A DNA stretch of 64,000 bases from Beaufortia kweichowensis. Its lineage: Eukaryota > Chordata > Actinopteri > Cypriniformes > Gastromyzontidae. Shown here piece after piece: positions 22,896-37,300 of this stretch (positions within the stretch are counted from its first letter, which is position 1; every line of letters starts with the position of its first letter). Under the pieces are notes generated by a model, which searched no databases, was not told the origin of the DNA, and saw nothing but the letters and a program-made list of their open reading frames with translations. Position numbers and translations under genes: made by a program. The stretch lies in the NCBI GenBank assembly GCA_019155185.1, contig CM032811.1, forward strand, positions 11,056,075-11,120,074, written 5' to 3'.

Positions 22896-24751
22896 CTCCA
22901 CATTTTAGAGTAGATCCAGTAGAGAATTTAACTTTATATGGAGTCGACAAATAAAGTGGTTTTCTGTGCTGTAAAAACAGCTGCTTTTTCCTTTTATATT
23001 GTGATCTATAGAAAGAAATACGAACGATAAAATACTCAGTTTTTTTTAATCACTTGTTAACAAAAGACTTTTGGTTAGAGGTTTGATTCAAGTTAAGATC
23101 CCGGCTGATTTATTGAATATTGTTGAATACCACAATAAAATAATCTTGACTCGTACCTTTGTAAAAGCAAAAACGGCTGTGCTGATGCACCTAAATTGTA
23201 CATTGGCATTGATGCACTTACAATGAAAGTTTAGGGGGCAAGTGTACAGTTTTAAACCTTATAAGAAGTACTTCATTCTAATGTAAAAGTGCTGTGTGTT
23301 TCCTTGCAAGAAGTTTACCTTTTAAAACAAAAGCTAGTTTAACAAGTAAAAAAAAAACCTAATACATGAATATAAGAATTAGTTCTTCAAACAATATAAT
23401 TACCATGGTAATTAAAATACACATTTATATAGGAACATGTGTCACACGCCACACACAGGAAGGAAGTCTTATTTAAATTTAATGTGGAAGCATCTGCTGT
23501 CAAGTATGTAGATTTAAACAGATTCAAATAACAACCAAATCAGCCTTGAGCTCTCTTCTACAGACCCTGTGCATGTGGTCTCACATCAACTATAGTATAT
23601 TTAAATGTTATCACAGAACTCCTATTACATCACAGTTCCAGGGGTCACACGTACGCTACAACTCGTTTGCGCGGATCCCATAGATAAAACAGACATGAGA
23701 GAAAAGCGAGAGAGAAAAAAGCAAGAGAAAACAACCCCCTGCTCTTATGCCTGGAGGCTCCAGAACTCACGGCTTAACACTGAGGCATAATTCATCGCAA
23801 CTTGAATTAAATTACATCGGAGACTTGGGGCTCCCGTACATTATTGATACACTTACAGCTATTCCATCTGACACAGAAATCTATATTCGCCAACAAAAAA
23901 GAAAGGCTGTCAGAGGCTATTTATGCCTCCCAAACAGAACGTCTGTTTCAACAGCCTGTTACAGAAGAACTCTGGTAGGCACATAAAAATCGAGGAAAAT
24001 CATGACTGTGAAACCTACTGTAGCATTTAATCAAAGCTTTGACCTGGTTATAGAGCAACTGCATCTGCACTACATCTGCACGTTTTAGCATTTTATTCGG
24101 TGGTCTTTCCATCATTATTACACCCTAATGTGTTTGCAAACAAACCCTTCTTAGCTTCGCAACATTTATGACCTTCTTCGGCAAGGTCAATTAAGTGGAG
24201 AAAACTGTGTCTCTGCTTGCTTACTCCATTTCTCTCTCTTTCTCTTGCACACACACACACACGTTTCACACCCTTTTTCTTCATCTGTTTTGTCCGCCCT
24301 TCTATTTAAGGCACAAATGTGCTGAATCTCCTCCTTTCTTTGTTGTGACATTTCGAGATCTCGAAGAGCTCTCCGGAAACAGCCTGCTCCATTACAACTG
24401 GCTGAATTACAGTAATCTTTTCAAATATCACAATCCCCTTCCATTAGCCCAACCTACTCTTAAGATCCTGTGGCAGGAGTGTGTAAATACATCTACAGTT
24501 ATCACACACACAGTGGCAATAAACATCTATTAGATAAAAGGACTAAACAGATTTGGGTGATTAGAGAGAGGACAAATAAACAGACGCTTATTTACAAAAA
24601 GAGAAAAAAGGGAAAAATGTGCAGCATTTTTGTGCAGCATACATTGACAGTGTAGTCAATGTATTTTTTGCTGTTTTGCAAAATATTATATATAAACATA
24701 CAGTATACAGTATAAAATAGTATATTTAAATATTTATGAATTCTTATTAAA

Positions 24752-24842
24752 CAATAATAATAATAATAACTACCATTATTATTATTGTTATCATCATTAT
24801 TATTGTTATTATTAAATAATAATAATAATAATAATAATAATA
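24752..24842. repeat. Inverted AAT / ATT triplet microsatellite
   Basis: An AAT-type run is followed by an ATT-type run and then AAT again. Adjacent arms are complementary, so the tract can form hairpins. Interruptions (CATC, GTT) mark it as old. Confidence 0.9.
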
Positions 24843-25662
24843 CTATATATTTTTTTTTACTTTGCTAAACATGCTTGTATTAACAAAATATTCAAAATTT
24901 GTAAACGATGCAACAATGTCATTTCAAATATTATTATTAACCAAAATATTATATCATATACATAGAAAAATATTCCAGCTAAACTAAATAAGAATTATGA
25001 TTTAAGCTCCTTCAACATTTTCCAGCAAATTAAAATATTTGCGGAGCATCTAACTAAACCCAGATGCAGCGCACGTCTGATATATGCAGCAGACATAAAA
25101 GCATGCTAACTCTGAACTGTCACTACTGTTTGCACCACGTCTTGAAGATACCTACAAGCCTGCGGGCGAAAAAAGGGCGGGAAAATAGGAGTCATTTTCT
25201 TCCTTCCCGAACTGACACTTTTTCCCCTTCTCTCCTCACAGCGGTAGATTATCTTCCAATGATAGCGCAGGCCGGGGCCTCAGAACGGCAAGGCAGACAC
25301 TAAATTGGCCTGCCGACATACTCTGCACTTATCATACATGCTAATGGGCCGATGCGCTGTAGGCAGGCGGCAGGCCGGCTGGGCGGCCGGGGCAAGCTGA
25401 AAGGAAGGGCGGAAACGTTAACAGAAATGAGATAGACAACCTCTGCGTTGCCGTGGGTGGTAAGGGCACTGCCAGCGAGGACATGAGCGGAAATTTAGAT
25501 CGTATTGCTGCAGGCACGGACGGCCATGGTGCGGCATTGCTCTTTACGTGTTAGGGGTGAGGAGGGTGTTGACTGAGTACTTGATCGTTTAATAATGGCA
25601 GGTATAGGCTGTGCTCTGAAATATATGATGTGACGAGAGATGACTTATGCAGCTATATGGGG

Positions 25663-25812
<150 letters not shown>

Positions 25813-25989
25813 CTACTAGGTCATCATACAATCATTTCCTCCATGGTGTCAAACAGTCATAAGACTATAAATAACACTTCCTGACTTGTGGGACAGTATC
25901 TGAATTCAGTCTGCTACTGTTCACTCGCTCGCTCAATTAGATGGGTCATGATGCTGACAAAATGGCTGGTGGAATAGTAAGGTTGAATA

Positions 25990-26113
25990 CACTCTAAAAA
26001 AGGTTGTTTTCAACCCAAAACTGGACAAAACACAATGTTGGATTACACATTAACAAATGCTGAGTTGTAGATATCCAATCCAAACATGGGTTAAAACAAC
26101 CCAACACTTAGGT
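25990..26113. mobile_element. TTTTCAACCCAA-type short MITE
   Basis: The left end is ACTCTAAAAAAGGTTGTTTT then CAACCC. The right end has ACATGGGTTAAAACAACCCA and ACACTTAGGTA. This is a widespread cyprinid short repeat with inverted AACCCA/TGGGTT motifs. Confidence 0.7.
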
Positions 26114-27494
26114 AAAAACCTTCCAGCAGTGTGTTCTGTCCATATTTTTAGTGTGCTCTGCATACTTTTTTTTTGTTCTTTTTAGTATTTTTTAGTATTA
26201 TGGACTTTTGTGCAAGACATTCATAAAGCATTTATGTTCTATAATCATGAATGTAAAGCAGTCCTACTCTCCCTATAGACAAAGTGTATTGACAGTGATA
26301 AAGCAGTTTTAAACTGTTCAGGTGATTTCAACCCTTTATCCAGCCCGGCTGGCTCATAATCCCGAGGTATTCCTCAATACAGACAGCACAGGGGCTGATA
26401 AAGTCCCTGGAATGAATGATAAAGAGCTTAATGTTCAGAATTAGACTTTGGAAAAATGAGACATATACAGAAAAAAACAGGATAATGTGCACATGCTTTC
26501 TAAATGTAAAAAGTTTATAGTGATTTACATCTATATCTGCACAATCTAGAACGACTTGCACTGTGCTTTTGTTTAATTGTCTTCATTGATAAAATAATCA
26601 AGATGTAATGTCCCTTAAGATGAGCTGTCCCTTTGTATTCTTGCATTCAATTGTTTACTTCTAATGTGGAGTTACTTCTCAAATTAATCTCTAAACAGTT
26701 CACTTCAAGGTAATCTCTGTCCATCTCATCCCCTTTGCATGAGATCTAACCTTCCTGCTGGCTGGAGCGCTCGAGTCTTCCTGTCGTTCCTCTCTCCAAG
26801 CTTGTGGATCAAGGAAATGTCTCTTGAATGTTTAATGTCTGGCTGCATTTCCAGGCCAGATATCAAATGAGCTGATCAGGAAGCCCGGGGTCTGTGGAGA
26901 CCTATATCGGTCCAGCTTTCCAGTTTCTGGAACCATTTAGGGTCATTTATGGATATCCAGGGCCCTGGCAGCTTGCGAGTGGCCTTACTGGGTCAACAGA
27001 ACCTCTCTATAAACAGCTACCGAGCCTGGCTCTCTCTCTGCTCCACAGCCTGGGGTCGGAGGTCACAGATGGTGCCTGTGAACATGGCGGCTAACCAAGC
27101 AGGCGGGCGACACACAAAGCTGGCATTTTCACAAGCAGAGGGAGATCATTACGGCCGCTGTACAAAATATTCATGATAATAACAATATTACCATGGTAGA
27201 ATTAGCAAGTCAAATATGCACACAGGCCTGCTAGCAGACGATGCTTCAGAGACCACTTTGATCTTGTTGGCAAAAGCAACTTGATGGCGGCAATTGAAAT
27301 CAGCATGAAGAGCAACAGAGAACGAGAGGGCGAGTATGTTTTTCTATTCTCATGCCTTATTCTTGTTTTTTTAGCTGTTAGATTCTAGCAAAACATCTAA
27401 AAAATTATGCAACTCTAGGATCTGAACTGCATAAAGGTCATCCCTAAATACATATTTTTACAATTATTTTTTGCAACATTATTTTTTATATTTC

Positions 27495-27859
27495 TTAAAG
27501 TAATAGTTCACTCAAAAATAAAGACGACAGTATTGTTTGTCATTTCAAACCACTATTACTTTCATCTTTCTTTAACAGAAATAGAAAAATTCTGTATATT
27601 GGTCACTTTTTCATGCAATTACATTAAATATATATTCATCTGTTCTTCATTCTTCAAATTGGATGGTTTGTGGTGTTTCTGTGACATCAGTAAATCTATT
27701 TTTACAGATTTTTACTTATCTATTCATTATAACTGCATGGAAAAGAGACACACATTATTCAAAATGCCTTGATATAAAAAAATTATACAGGTTTAAAATG
27801 ATAATTGGGTGAGGAAAATATAACAAAATTTTCATTTTTGGGTTAACTAATCCTTTAAA
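27495..27859. mobile_element. AGTTCACCC-type MITE, diverged
   Basis: The ends TTAAAGTAATAGTTCACTC and TTTTTGGGTTAACTAATCC then TTTAA form the inverted termini. The interior is strongly diverged, although a TGCATGGAAAAGAGACAC word remains near the usual centre. Confidence 0.75.
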
Positions 27860-28226
27860 GAGTCCTGTACAATATTAGCTATGCAAGCAATTCTCCAATG
27901 GCCCAATTTAAGCCAGCCAGCCGATCAACAGTGAGGTTCTTGCTAAGAGACACCGGGGAACACTGTGGAAAAGAAATGTTATCTTTCTCTAGGCACTTAT
28001 TGAAAAATGAGAATATTTGATGCAATATCATTTAAAAATCATATATCAGAAGAGGCTGATGTCACCCGTGAAACACTGGGATGTATTGGGCCAGCAGAGG
28101 TTTGGTAAAGCTACTAATTTTCAAGAAGTCTTTGCAACACTACATATAATAATGTAAGAAATTTGAAATGCTATTGTTAATAAAAGTTTGTTCACTATTT
28201 ACTGCCAATCTACCCAAAAATGTAGT

Positions 28227-28300
28227 TAAAGGGACAGTTTACTTACTTGCCCTAATGATGTTTCAAACTGGTTTCAGTCACCAAAGACACAAGTGAGACA
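28227..28300. mobile_element. Possible AGTTCACCC-type MITE fragment
   Basis: AAAGGGACAGTTTACTTACT and the following CTAATGATGTTTCAAACTGG resemble a decayed left end of the family. The right half is not recognisable. Confidence 0.45.
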
Positions 28301-29087
28301 CTTGTGACACTTATTAAACAAAAGACACTTATTTTTAGTTAAACTAAAAAAAGCAAGGAGGAAAAAGCTCCAACACTCCCCAACACGTGCCATCAAAGCT
28401 GTTTCTCTGCTCATGACAAACTCCTTGAGGCTCCTTAACGATTTCTAAGTATAAGCAACTGAACTTTACTGACAGTGTTGACCTTCATTAAAAATCCTGT
28501 TAAATGGCTATCATGTGGACTGACACCAGGGCTGTCCTCATTTCACGAGCTGCATCTGCGACTCGCCTACAGAAGCCTCAAGGTCAGTAACCGTGTCCCT
28601 CTGGTGTCTTCCATTCTCAAAACCCTGGCAAATCTAATACAAACATAAAATCACAGGACAGGGCATCAGGTGCCAACATGCAGGAACCACCCATGCTTTG
28701 ATTTTAAATCTTCTTTCAATCTTTGCACCACACACTTTTAACAAGACCTCAGAACGACTGCCAGAGCTTTTCCAGTCTTCTCTGGCTGAGGGAATTGTGA
28801 TGGGGAGAGAAGACAGACTTTTCTCCCAGCTTGGCGGACGGGGATCCAAGACACAATTTCATGGTTTGTGGTCGGTGCACACCAGTGACTCCTCATCCCC
28901 TTGAAAGTAGGCTGGTCGGGGATAGACATAACACCCCCCAACACCACACACACACACACCCACCCACACCTGTACTGTCACCCTTACTGTACAGTTGCCC
29001 ATTTTAAGCATCTATTCTGCTTCCAGCATCAAATATTAATCCCGGCCCCCTGAATTGAAAAATTGCAAAGAGGTGAAACCGACTCAC

Positions 29088-29170
29088 CATTTTATTATTG
29101 ATTTCGTGAAAATGAATCTCGCAGACCTTTTCCACCACGTCCTCGTTCTCGAAAGTTACAAAGCCGAATC
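29088..29170 (-). CDS. msi2: msi2 internal exon encoding the C-terminal half of RRM2 (partial gene)
   Basis: This 83-nt minus-strand exon has an AG acceptor at 29172-29171 and a GTGAGT donor starting at 29087. It begins with the last two bases of a split Gly codon (phase 1), then encodes 27 residues running from [10 protein letters not shown] through [10 protein letters not shown] to HEINNKM, and ends in phase 0. FGFVTF is most of the RNP1 motif of an RNA-recognition motif; its aromatic residues stack on RNA bases. The sequence matches RRM2 of Musashi proteins, which bind short UAG-type motifs in 3'UTRs and control translation in neural and blood stem cells. RRM2 of MSI1 and MSI2 is nearly identical, so this exon alone does not separate the paralogues; the downstream exon does. 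The first half of RRM2 must come from an exon beyond 64000. A polypyrimidine tract of about 65 nt precedes the acceptor. Exon identity and boundaries are seen in the sequence; the function is family knowledge. Confidence 0.96.
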
Positions 29171-30149
29171 CTGTGAAGAAGAAGAGGATGGAGGGGGCGA
29201 GGAAGAGGGGAAGAGAGAAAGAAAACAGGGGAAGAAAACAGCTGATGATTGAAGTGAACCACCACAGAAGCAGATAAATGAACAGGAAACGCAACAAATA
29301 TCTGTTGATTGCTATTATCGTACGGAGCAGGCATAAATGAGCCATTGAGCCGTGCAGCAATCTTGGTTTTATCTGGTCCTAATGCCATGCAAATTATGTA
29401 TCTAGTACAGAGCAGGAACTCTTTTGCTGTTAAAATGATGAAGTCCTGGGCACTATTAAAATAGCTTTGAGTCTGTTCCTCAGAGATGCTGAACGCTCAA
29501 AGCTGTTTTAATGGGATTTGTTGAGCCGGTCGGCATCTGAATTCCATTATGAAATATTTGATGTTTCTTTGCGAGCTTCTCAATACATGACGCGCTGTTT
29601 TCGTCTCTAAGAGAGGATCTATTTTCACCTCACCGAACACAACAGACTCTCACCGTCCACGAGGACTGAGGAAGATTCAAAGAGTAACAAAAAACGTTCA
29701 ACAACATTGAACGAGTCTCAAATAATTCTTTCACACACTTAAAATCACACATGCATAAACATACCAAAATACACAAACAACCAGGGGAGAAACGACCTAA
29801 AAAGAACAGGGGGTGGATGCACTTCATAAACCTTATCAGTGTGCCTCATGAATATTAATTAGGTGACGTAAAGTTCACCCAGTATAATGGTGAATAAAAA
29901 TGTAAATGAGTGTTTACATAGTATAACAAATAACATACATTAATTACAGTCAATTTATTTAATGATGATGACAATGCTACTTTATTATTTTGTCCCTTTA
30001 GGGTAAATTTATTTTGGGCATACATACTAATAAGCTGCATAATAGGACAAACACATATATTGTTATATAATATCAATCACACATTTATACTAGAAAAAAA
30101 TCATGCAAAAAAATATTTTAATAATATATTAAAATAAAAGAAAAAGAAA

Positions 30150-30204
30150 AAAATTCAAATATTTCAAATATAAAAATTTTGTTTTAGTTTTAACAGTTAT
30201 TAGG
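30150..30204. mobile_element. Fragment of the piggyBac-like MITE, right end
   Basis: AACAGTTATTAGG followed by TTAA resembles the right terminus of copies A to C. The preceding sequence is AT-rich and too diverged to place, so the left boundary is a guess. Confidence 0.4.
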
Positions 30205-33200
30205 TTAAAAAACAAAACTATAATGCACATACAATTTGTGATATATGTATATAGCTATATCCGCCCAGTTCTTGTGTTACTTTTAACTACCAGAAACAAA
30301 AAGCACAAAGATAAAATGCTTGTAAACTGGCTCGGGTGCCCCGCTGCTTTTAGACAAGGCTTTGGCTTTTAAGAAAGTAAGAGATAAGCCCCGTGGTCAA
30401 CAGGTCAAAGGGTTGACAGTGAGCCCAAAACAGGAAGCTGCAGAACTCCTCTTAACACCAGCTGCGATAAGAGCAGATGAAGAGGCGGGTAGGATGATAG
30501 CAGGGCATGGGATAAAACGCCAGTGGCCTCTGGTCTAGTACTGTGTGACCTCTCAGCGATTATATGTACAGTTTGTTTTGTTTGGGGAAGAAATCACTGG
30601 CTGCATTATTTGCTCCCTGACTCCACGAGACCGTAGAATCCACTCCTCGCCCCACCGGGGTAAACACAGAGGTTCAGCAGAGGTGGAAGACATGCTGCTT
30701 AGATTCGACACAATGCTATAGCTGTGCTGATTGATGGGGTATTAGCTGCGCTAACATCAAGCCGCGACCGTATGAGTGCTTTGTATTGGGGCACGAGAGG
30801 TAATTAAGGGCAATTACTGTATGTACAGGCTGTAGGGGTGATATACTGTCATTGCCATCATCTCTGGAGTCGTCGCCCTTGGATGACGGCCAGTACCCTC
30901 ATATCGACCCTTCGGTCCGGGCTTAGGCGGCCTCGTGGGCTGACATCATTGACAGGAAGTGAGTTATAGGAACAGCGGTCCCATGGGGGGATGCTGGAAG
31001 AGGATTCACAGCCAATTACCCAGTGACCTCTTCTCTTGCAACGACTTCCTGTACAAGCCTATTAGATCTTCCTGTGACTGATCAGAGCTGATGATGTGGC
31101 TGCAGGCTGGACCAGGTCTCGCCGTGTCCTCTCAGGTCAGGCATTCGACAATCTCACTGCTTCATAACCCTGTCTATCTTACTTTACCTTTCTCGACGTA
31201 GATCTAAGGGTCATGGACACGACTGAGACAGGGCTAGTTTCTCTAGCAATGATTTTGTCTTAAAATTGTCTTCAGTTGCGAGTTCCAATCTTCAAACTAA
31301 ACTTCAAACTGTAAATTCTAAACTCTATAACATACATTTTAAATACATTTTTAAAAATTCTAAATTTTACTATTTCCAAATCATTAAACGTAATCATTAA
31401 TCTATTTCATGAAAAATTTAACAAAACTTTTTAAATATTTACTATGTACGATTTACTTAAAAATGTTAATGTTTTAATACACAGTAAACTGCTTCACAAC
31501 TGTTTAACTGTTAAAATTGAGACAGAAAATGAGGGTTTATATCAACAGGTTTCATTAACATGCAATGTGACAACATGCCTCATCATATTTGTTCAATAAA
31601 ATGTACTTTTTCTCCTGTGTCTTCAATAATGGTGTAGATGTATAACTGCATTTTATACAGATACTTAACAAGTATGTATTAATACAGAAACTGATTTTCA
31701 AAACTATATTGACATAACTAAACAAGTGTGACAACTTGCCCCGGTCTCCCCTACAACATACCTGTTTTTCTTTCTCTATTTGACAAATAATCCTGTACAG
31801 TGAGTGGCTCAGACAGCCCAAAGGCCTCTCCATACTCGCTGCTTTTACACTACAGAGCAGGCCCACTGTGTCAGCTAACCAGAAAAGATGTGGCTGTTTC
31901 CTATCACTGCATGTTCTTGCAGGGCCCGATTATTGCTGCCTTATGTTCCTTTTATCTTTGTTCTTTGTTAAAAAGAGCACAGCAGGAACCATCTAAAGCT
32001 GCGTTCATACAGGCAGCAACAACCGCATGCCAACAATTAGCGTCAAACAAAATAATCAAACCGCTTTTATTTGCACTGATGTGCCACATTCCGATGTGGC
32101 CAGATGATACACGCTGAGCTCAGGCTAACTCATGCGAGGATGGCTCTTTAAAGATCGCCCCTGTGCATGGAAGAAACATCTCTGGTGATTTCAGCCCTGG
32201 GACATTAACATGTGTCTGCAGGCCCCAGGCTGATGGCCTGCCTTTGAAATCATGAGAGGCAGTTAGTTTTCCATCTCGGGCCTCCACGCCCTTATCAGCC
32301 GCACAGCGACCAGTTCTGACAACCAACAAATCAGCTGTCAGGAACAATTTCTCAGCAGCAGAGAGGGAGCTGGCACATGCTGGGTGGTTCGGGGAGCCCG
32401 GCGGAGGCGGGGGGTAGGGGTTACAGTACCTGCACCCCAGCAGGATGTGTGTTAAACTGACATTTTCAACAAGTCGACGACTCAACTATCAATCCTGCAG
32501 TGTTTTTGCCTAAAGGTGTGCATGTTTCTGACCAAATTTGTTAAGCACTACTATTACTGCACAGTTAAAAAAAAAAATTCTTTTTACATTTATGTAAGAC
32601 AAACCAACTTTACCTAACACTTGTTTTATTTATTCAATATAGCAGCCTGTTTTGACATCCCTACAGCATATAGTGAAAAAATAGTGTTAAAAAATAATAA
32701 ATGTGGAAAAAGTGAATGGCATTATTTTCTAACCAAAATGGCCATATTTTCTGTATTGCCACTGTATAATACCCTATTATGTTTGAATATAATAACAATA
32801 TAAAAAATTTTGAGAGCAACCTCCAAATACAATGTCCTACCGTCTAACTACATCAACTGTAGTGAAAAAGATTAGGTAACGATCTCTGTCAGAGCTCAGA
32901 GCGCTATCGGCAGGGTTTTTGACCAAGCAGCAAAATAAAAAGCCTCCGTGCCGCCTAATGACGAGACAGGATGTTTTAATGAATAGCGCAATAGCGAGGG
33001 TCCTCTCCGCATCCCCTGCAAAGTCACACGAAGGAGAGGAGGAACAATGCAAAACAACAGCTGCCTCGGCGCTGGCAGAGGAGACGTCGCATTTTTCCGC
33101 ATCAAACACCCGGAGGCATTATCTCGCTCAGTTAGTGACTTAACCACTCTGAACAGGCCATTTCCTTACATTGGAAAGCACTCCTGCCTTACAGCCCACC

Positions 33201-34140
33201 TACACCGGCGTGCCGTTCCTGCGACGCAACGCGCACATGTGTTTTCAACCTGTACGCTTGAGCAAAAAACACATCTATTTTTTTTCCCCTAAACTTGTCT
33301 CGGGATCCCTCAATGACAACACATGGATTTCCAATCTCGGCGAGGATAATAAGTGTTAGTGGCTATTACGGAGGCGTCTGGTTGCCATCTCACACTTATT
33401 AGCCAGAGCGAAGCAGGCCGGGTCTCAACAGACACCCAGACATTCACAGCCTCTTACAAAACAAAGAGCCACTGCCACGCTGAATGCCAGTCCCCCTCGG
33501 AGCCTAGCACAAATAAAATTAAAATGCTAAATCAATGAGTCTTCCTCTGACCTTTGCTTAAAAAGCCGAGGGTGCCCGGAGCAGTTCGATGTATTTAAAG
33601 GGAAGAGGTACACAACCAAATCAGATATTATTACCGTGGCCTCGTATCCTTTCCGGAGACCAGAGATGGTAAATAGATTGTGTGTTGCATATTAAAAGGC
33701 GAGGGAAAAGGCTTCCTTTGCGCCTGGTGGCCTACGGACTTTCTCATAAATGCACGGACACACGCCGCACGGGAGCATGCGGTTTTGTTTGTGAAACGAC
33801 ATGGACGGCGTATCAGCTGAATCTGTGATTCATACGATGGTATGCGAGATCAGATGCTGAATAATATATGGCCATGAGATGAGTTCAAGATGGAAAACAT
33901 TAAATCGAGCATGGCATTTAGTAAACACAAAACAGTGCTCTAAAAGTTTAAGATCTGGAAAACTTGTTTGACAATGTTTGTTCAAAAAATATCTTTTTAA
34001 ATGAGATAGGAGTATTGCTTAATTTCAATGGGTTCAAATATCTTAGAGGGGGATGGACAGGAATAGATAAGCCATGTAATCTCAGCACAATTTATAAATG
34101 CTCCAAAAAAGAAAATCCAAAATAGTGTGTAATCCAAAAT

Positions 34141-34390
34141 AGTAACACTTTACAATAAGGTTGTATTTTTACATAAACTAAAACTATAAGCAATAAAGTA
34201 CATAGTATATTTGTTAATGTTAGTTAATGGAAATACAATTATTTATGTTAGTTCATTGTGCATTAACTAATGTTAACAGTTATAAATAAAAATAAATAAA
34301 AATATTAGAAAATGATGAAAAGTCAAGAAGTATTGATCATTGTTAGATCAGGGTGACTAATGCACTAACTAATATTAACAAATATCTTAC
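34141..34390. mobile_element. AGTAACACTTTACAATAAGG-type MITE, 3' end lost
   Basis: It begins AGTAACACTTTACAATAAGG, the terminal repeat of a widespread fish element, and contains TTGTTAATGTTAGTTAATGG and GTGCATTAACTAATGTTAAC. The complementary right terminus is not found before an AT-rich stretch, so the copy is truncated or decayed. Confidence 0.78.
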
Positions 34391-37300
34391 CAAAGCTACC
34401 AACTAAATATGAAAAAATATATAAATATTTAATAAATAAATAAATAAACTTTTACCATAATGCCTAAAAGTATTCTGAATGTATTACAATGCTGATTATT
34501 ATTTTCATGTTACATTACATTTTGGCAGATTGTCTTTGTGGACTTTGCACCTTCACTTAAAAATTCTCTGGTAATCCCAATTTTGAACTTCCCTTACATT
34601 TAAAGCTCTCCATGACCGTATAGGACCTCTGTACGCTACTTACAAAGGCACAAAAAGGACAAAAGTAAGTCTCTTCTACCTAAAGCACAGTTTGATTCCT
34701 CCCAGCAGTATTAAGGAAATCTTATGACACAGCTGCTCTGCATGCTTTCTGCATTTCACCCTGTAATAAATGCTAAGCCGAGCTGCTTTTAAACACAGTT
34801 TGCTGATTCAGAGGCACAAAGATGAGGCCAGTGACATCAGCACCTCTGCCTGTTACGGGTGGGTGGCTGCCACGCTGAAAAAGTGACAGGGCAAGATTGC
34901 ACTTGGATTCTTAAGTCAGCACATATCTGTGTGTCTACATGCATGCGTGTCGATGTTTTACAAACATATTTATACATTTTTACGTTTATTCATATTTACC
35001 ACATCACATGCAGAGACACAAATAATAAATCTGAATTAAAAATGCCAAAAACCTACATTTGATCATTTTTTGGCAAAATAATCTTGACAGCTATTGGCAC
35101 AAATTTTACTGCTGTATTACCATGGCAACATTCCAAATTCAAAATAAAGTGCCATTAACGTATGGCTTAGTGTAGGGTGTTCCAATCATGCATATATAAG
35201 AGTAATGCCCTGCACTTGTACCTATGAAGTGAGTAGGGCTCACTTTCGAAAGGAATTTGCACTGTGTGAGAGAGAACGGGAAAGAGACATTTGTTTTGTT
35301 TGGGTGCATTTCCCAACATGTTCTTGCATCAAACCGCCATCAAACACGTTTGCCTGCGAGCAAAACAGGAAAAAAGCACAGTGATGTGCGGAGACAACAA
35401 GTTACAGCAATAAAATCAAAGCCAGTGTCAATTAATTTTTCCTCACTCTGATAAATGGGCCCCATTCCTCATCTATTAATAATGAGAGCAGAAAGAACCA
35501 CAAGAACATCTGTCAACCAGTTTCATTTTTTCCCCGGCAGACAGTTGGCTGTCCCCGGCGCTCGCATGTGCAGGGAGGGGCTTTATTCCTCTGCCTGAAG
35601 ACACCCATGGGGAGAGGAGAGAATGATCCTTAGGAGTCAATAAATAGATTGGCATGCATCGATGGGAGTTTGCGGCCTTATTTACACATCCGCTTAATCA
35701 AAAAGAAGACGGGCAGGGAGAAAAATAGCCTCTCCGTAAGCTCTCTGCAACTTGGAACTCTTGTAAACTAAATGAGACTAGACAGCGTAATCGATTGTAG
35801 CTTCAGCCACCCCACAACATTATAATGACTTAGGAGAGACGTGGCTCTTGAAGACACCGGATAGAGGGCCAAAAAAGAAGTTTAAAATAATATCAAGAGG
35901 TATATAAAAAAGAAAAGTTCTTCAAGCCAACCAGCCAGTTCCATCTCTGACACATCCAGATAGATCTCAAGGACGTGCAGATAATCTAAACTACCATGCT
36001 GCAAAACTACCCGTGCAAATGAATGCACTATTAAAAACGATTAGCACAAATTAATAAATACACCGCCTTCTACTGTGTAGTATACAGATATTGTTAGAAA
36101 GCACGTCCAGCGGGATTGTGGGAAATCTAGTATGGAGGGTTACCCGATGACGGGGTGCCCTACCTTTGGTTTTCAAAAAAAAGAGAAAAACTAACATTAA
36201 GGTCACTGCCGTACCTTCGGCAAGTGGCGCTGAAGATTAATGTCAACATTAGGCTCTCCAAAAGTCACCTAACTAAAATACCAGCCACTTCAGAAGAAGC
36301 CATTCCTCCCTAATGGCTAATGATCTGAGTCCTTCCTCCCTCATTACAGAAGACGGATGGAGAGGTGCGAGATGTGCACAGTCAGCAGAGTACAACTGCA
36401 CGAAATGTGAAGCTCAGAGAGAGAATGAGAAGATGAGGGAGTGCAGGAGAGAATGACACTACTTTTATTAACCTAAAGCTTGTTTCAACTACGTCTTTTC
36501 AATCAAGTGAGTAGTATATCACACATTAAAAATAAAATACAACCTACAACCAAACTCGAGGTATAACAAAAGCCTCTTTTAATTTAAAAGTGACCTCAGG
36601 GTCATTCAAAGAAGTGCTATATACCATCACTTTCTGCCTGCACAAATATATAACCAACACCTCTGGAGAAAGCCAAACATGCTTTTTCAGCAAAACCAGA
36701 GAAACTGATTTTATAGAAAGTATTTTAACCCTTAAGATCTCTAAGACGTTTATAATCCTAGTTGGGGTCAAACTGATGTTAACAGAACATGTTACTATAA
36801 TAAATACCAGTCAAACGAATCACTTAGTGCTACAACAAAGGTAGAAAAATCTTTGCCTAGTAGGTTTTGTTTAGGCACTATAAATATATTAAAACCACTT
36901 GAACATAATAGATTAATTTAATTAACAGAATATTTTCACACATCAGCAGAATATAAAGAGCTTGAGGGTTAACGTTATGACTGTGTCAGCTACTGTAGCA
37001 GCTCAATAAAAAAACACTCTGTGTGTAACTGAAGAGAAAAACATCATAATAAATCTCTACACAAGATCAGGCTGAAAAGTAAATAAATAGACGGAGGGAA
37101 AAAATCACAAGAAAAAAGCTTGTACACAGCTTGTGGCTTCTTAACAATTACCAGCAAAGAAAAGATTACAGGACACAAGATAATTAATAGCGTTTGAATT
37201 TAATGCAAGTATTACTTGAAATATAGTTCTGAACTCATAAGACCTCCTGCATAAGACGCACCATCTGCTCTTTCTCTTCACACTGCATGAGGACTCGAAT

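Noticed and set aside
22640..22954. 104-codon plus-strand frame
   Set aside because: No recognisable domain and no conserved start context; it includes a hairpin sequence. Treated as chance.
29095..29388. 97-codon minus-strand frame over the RRM2 exon
   Set aside because: It reads the exon in the wrong frame ([18 protein letters not shown]); the Musashi frame is [10 protein letters not shown].
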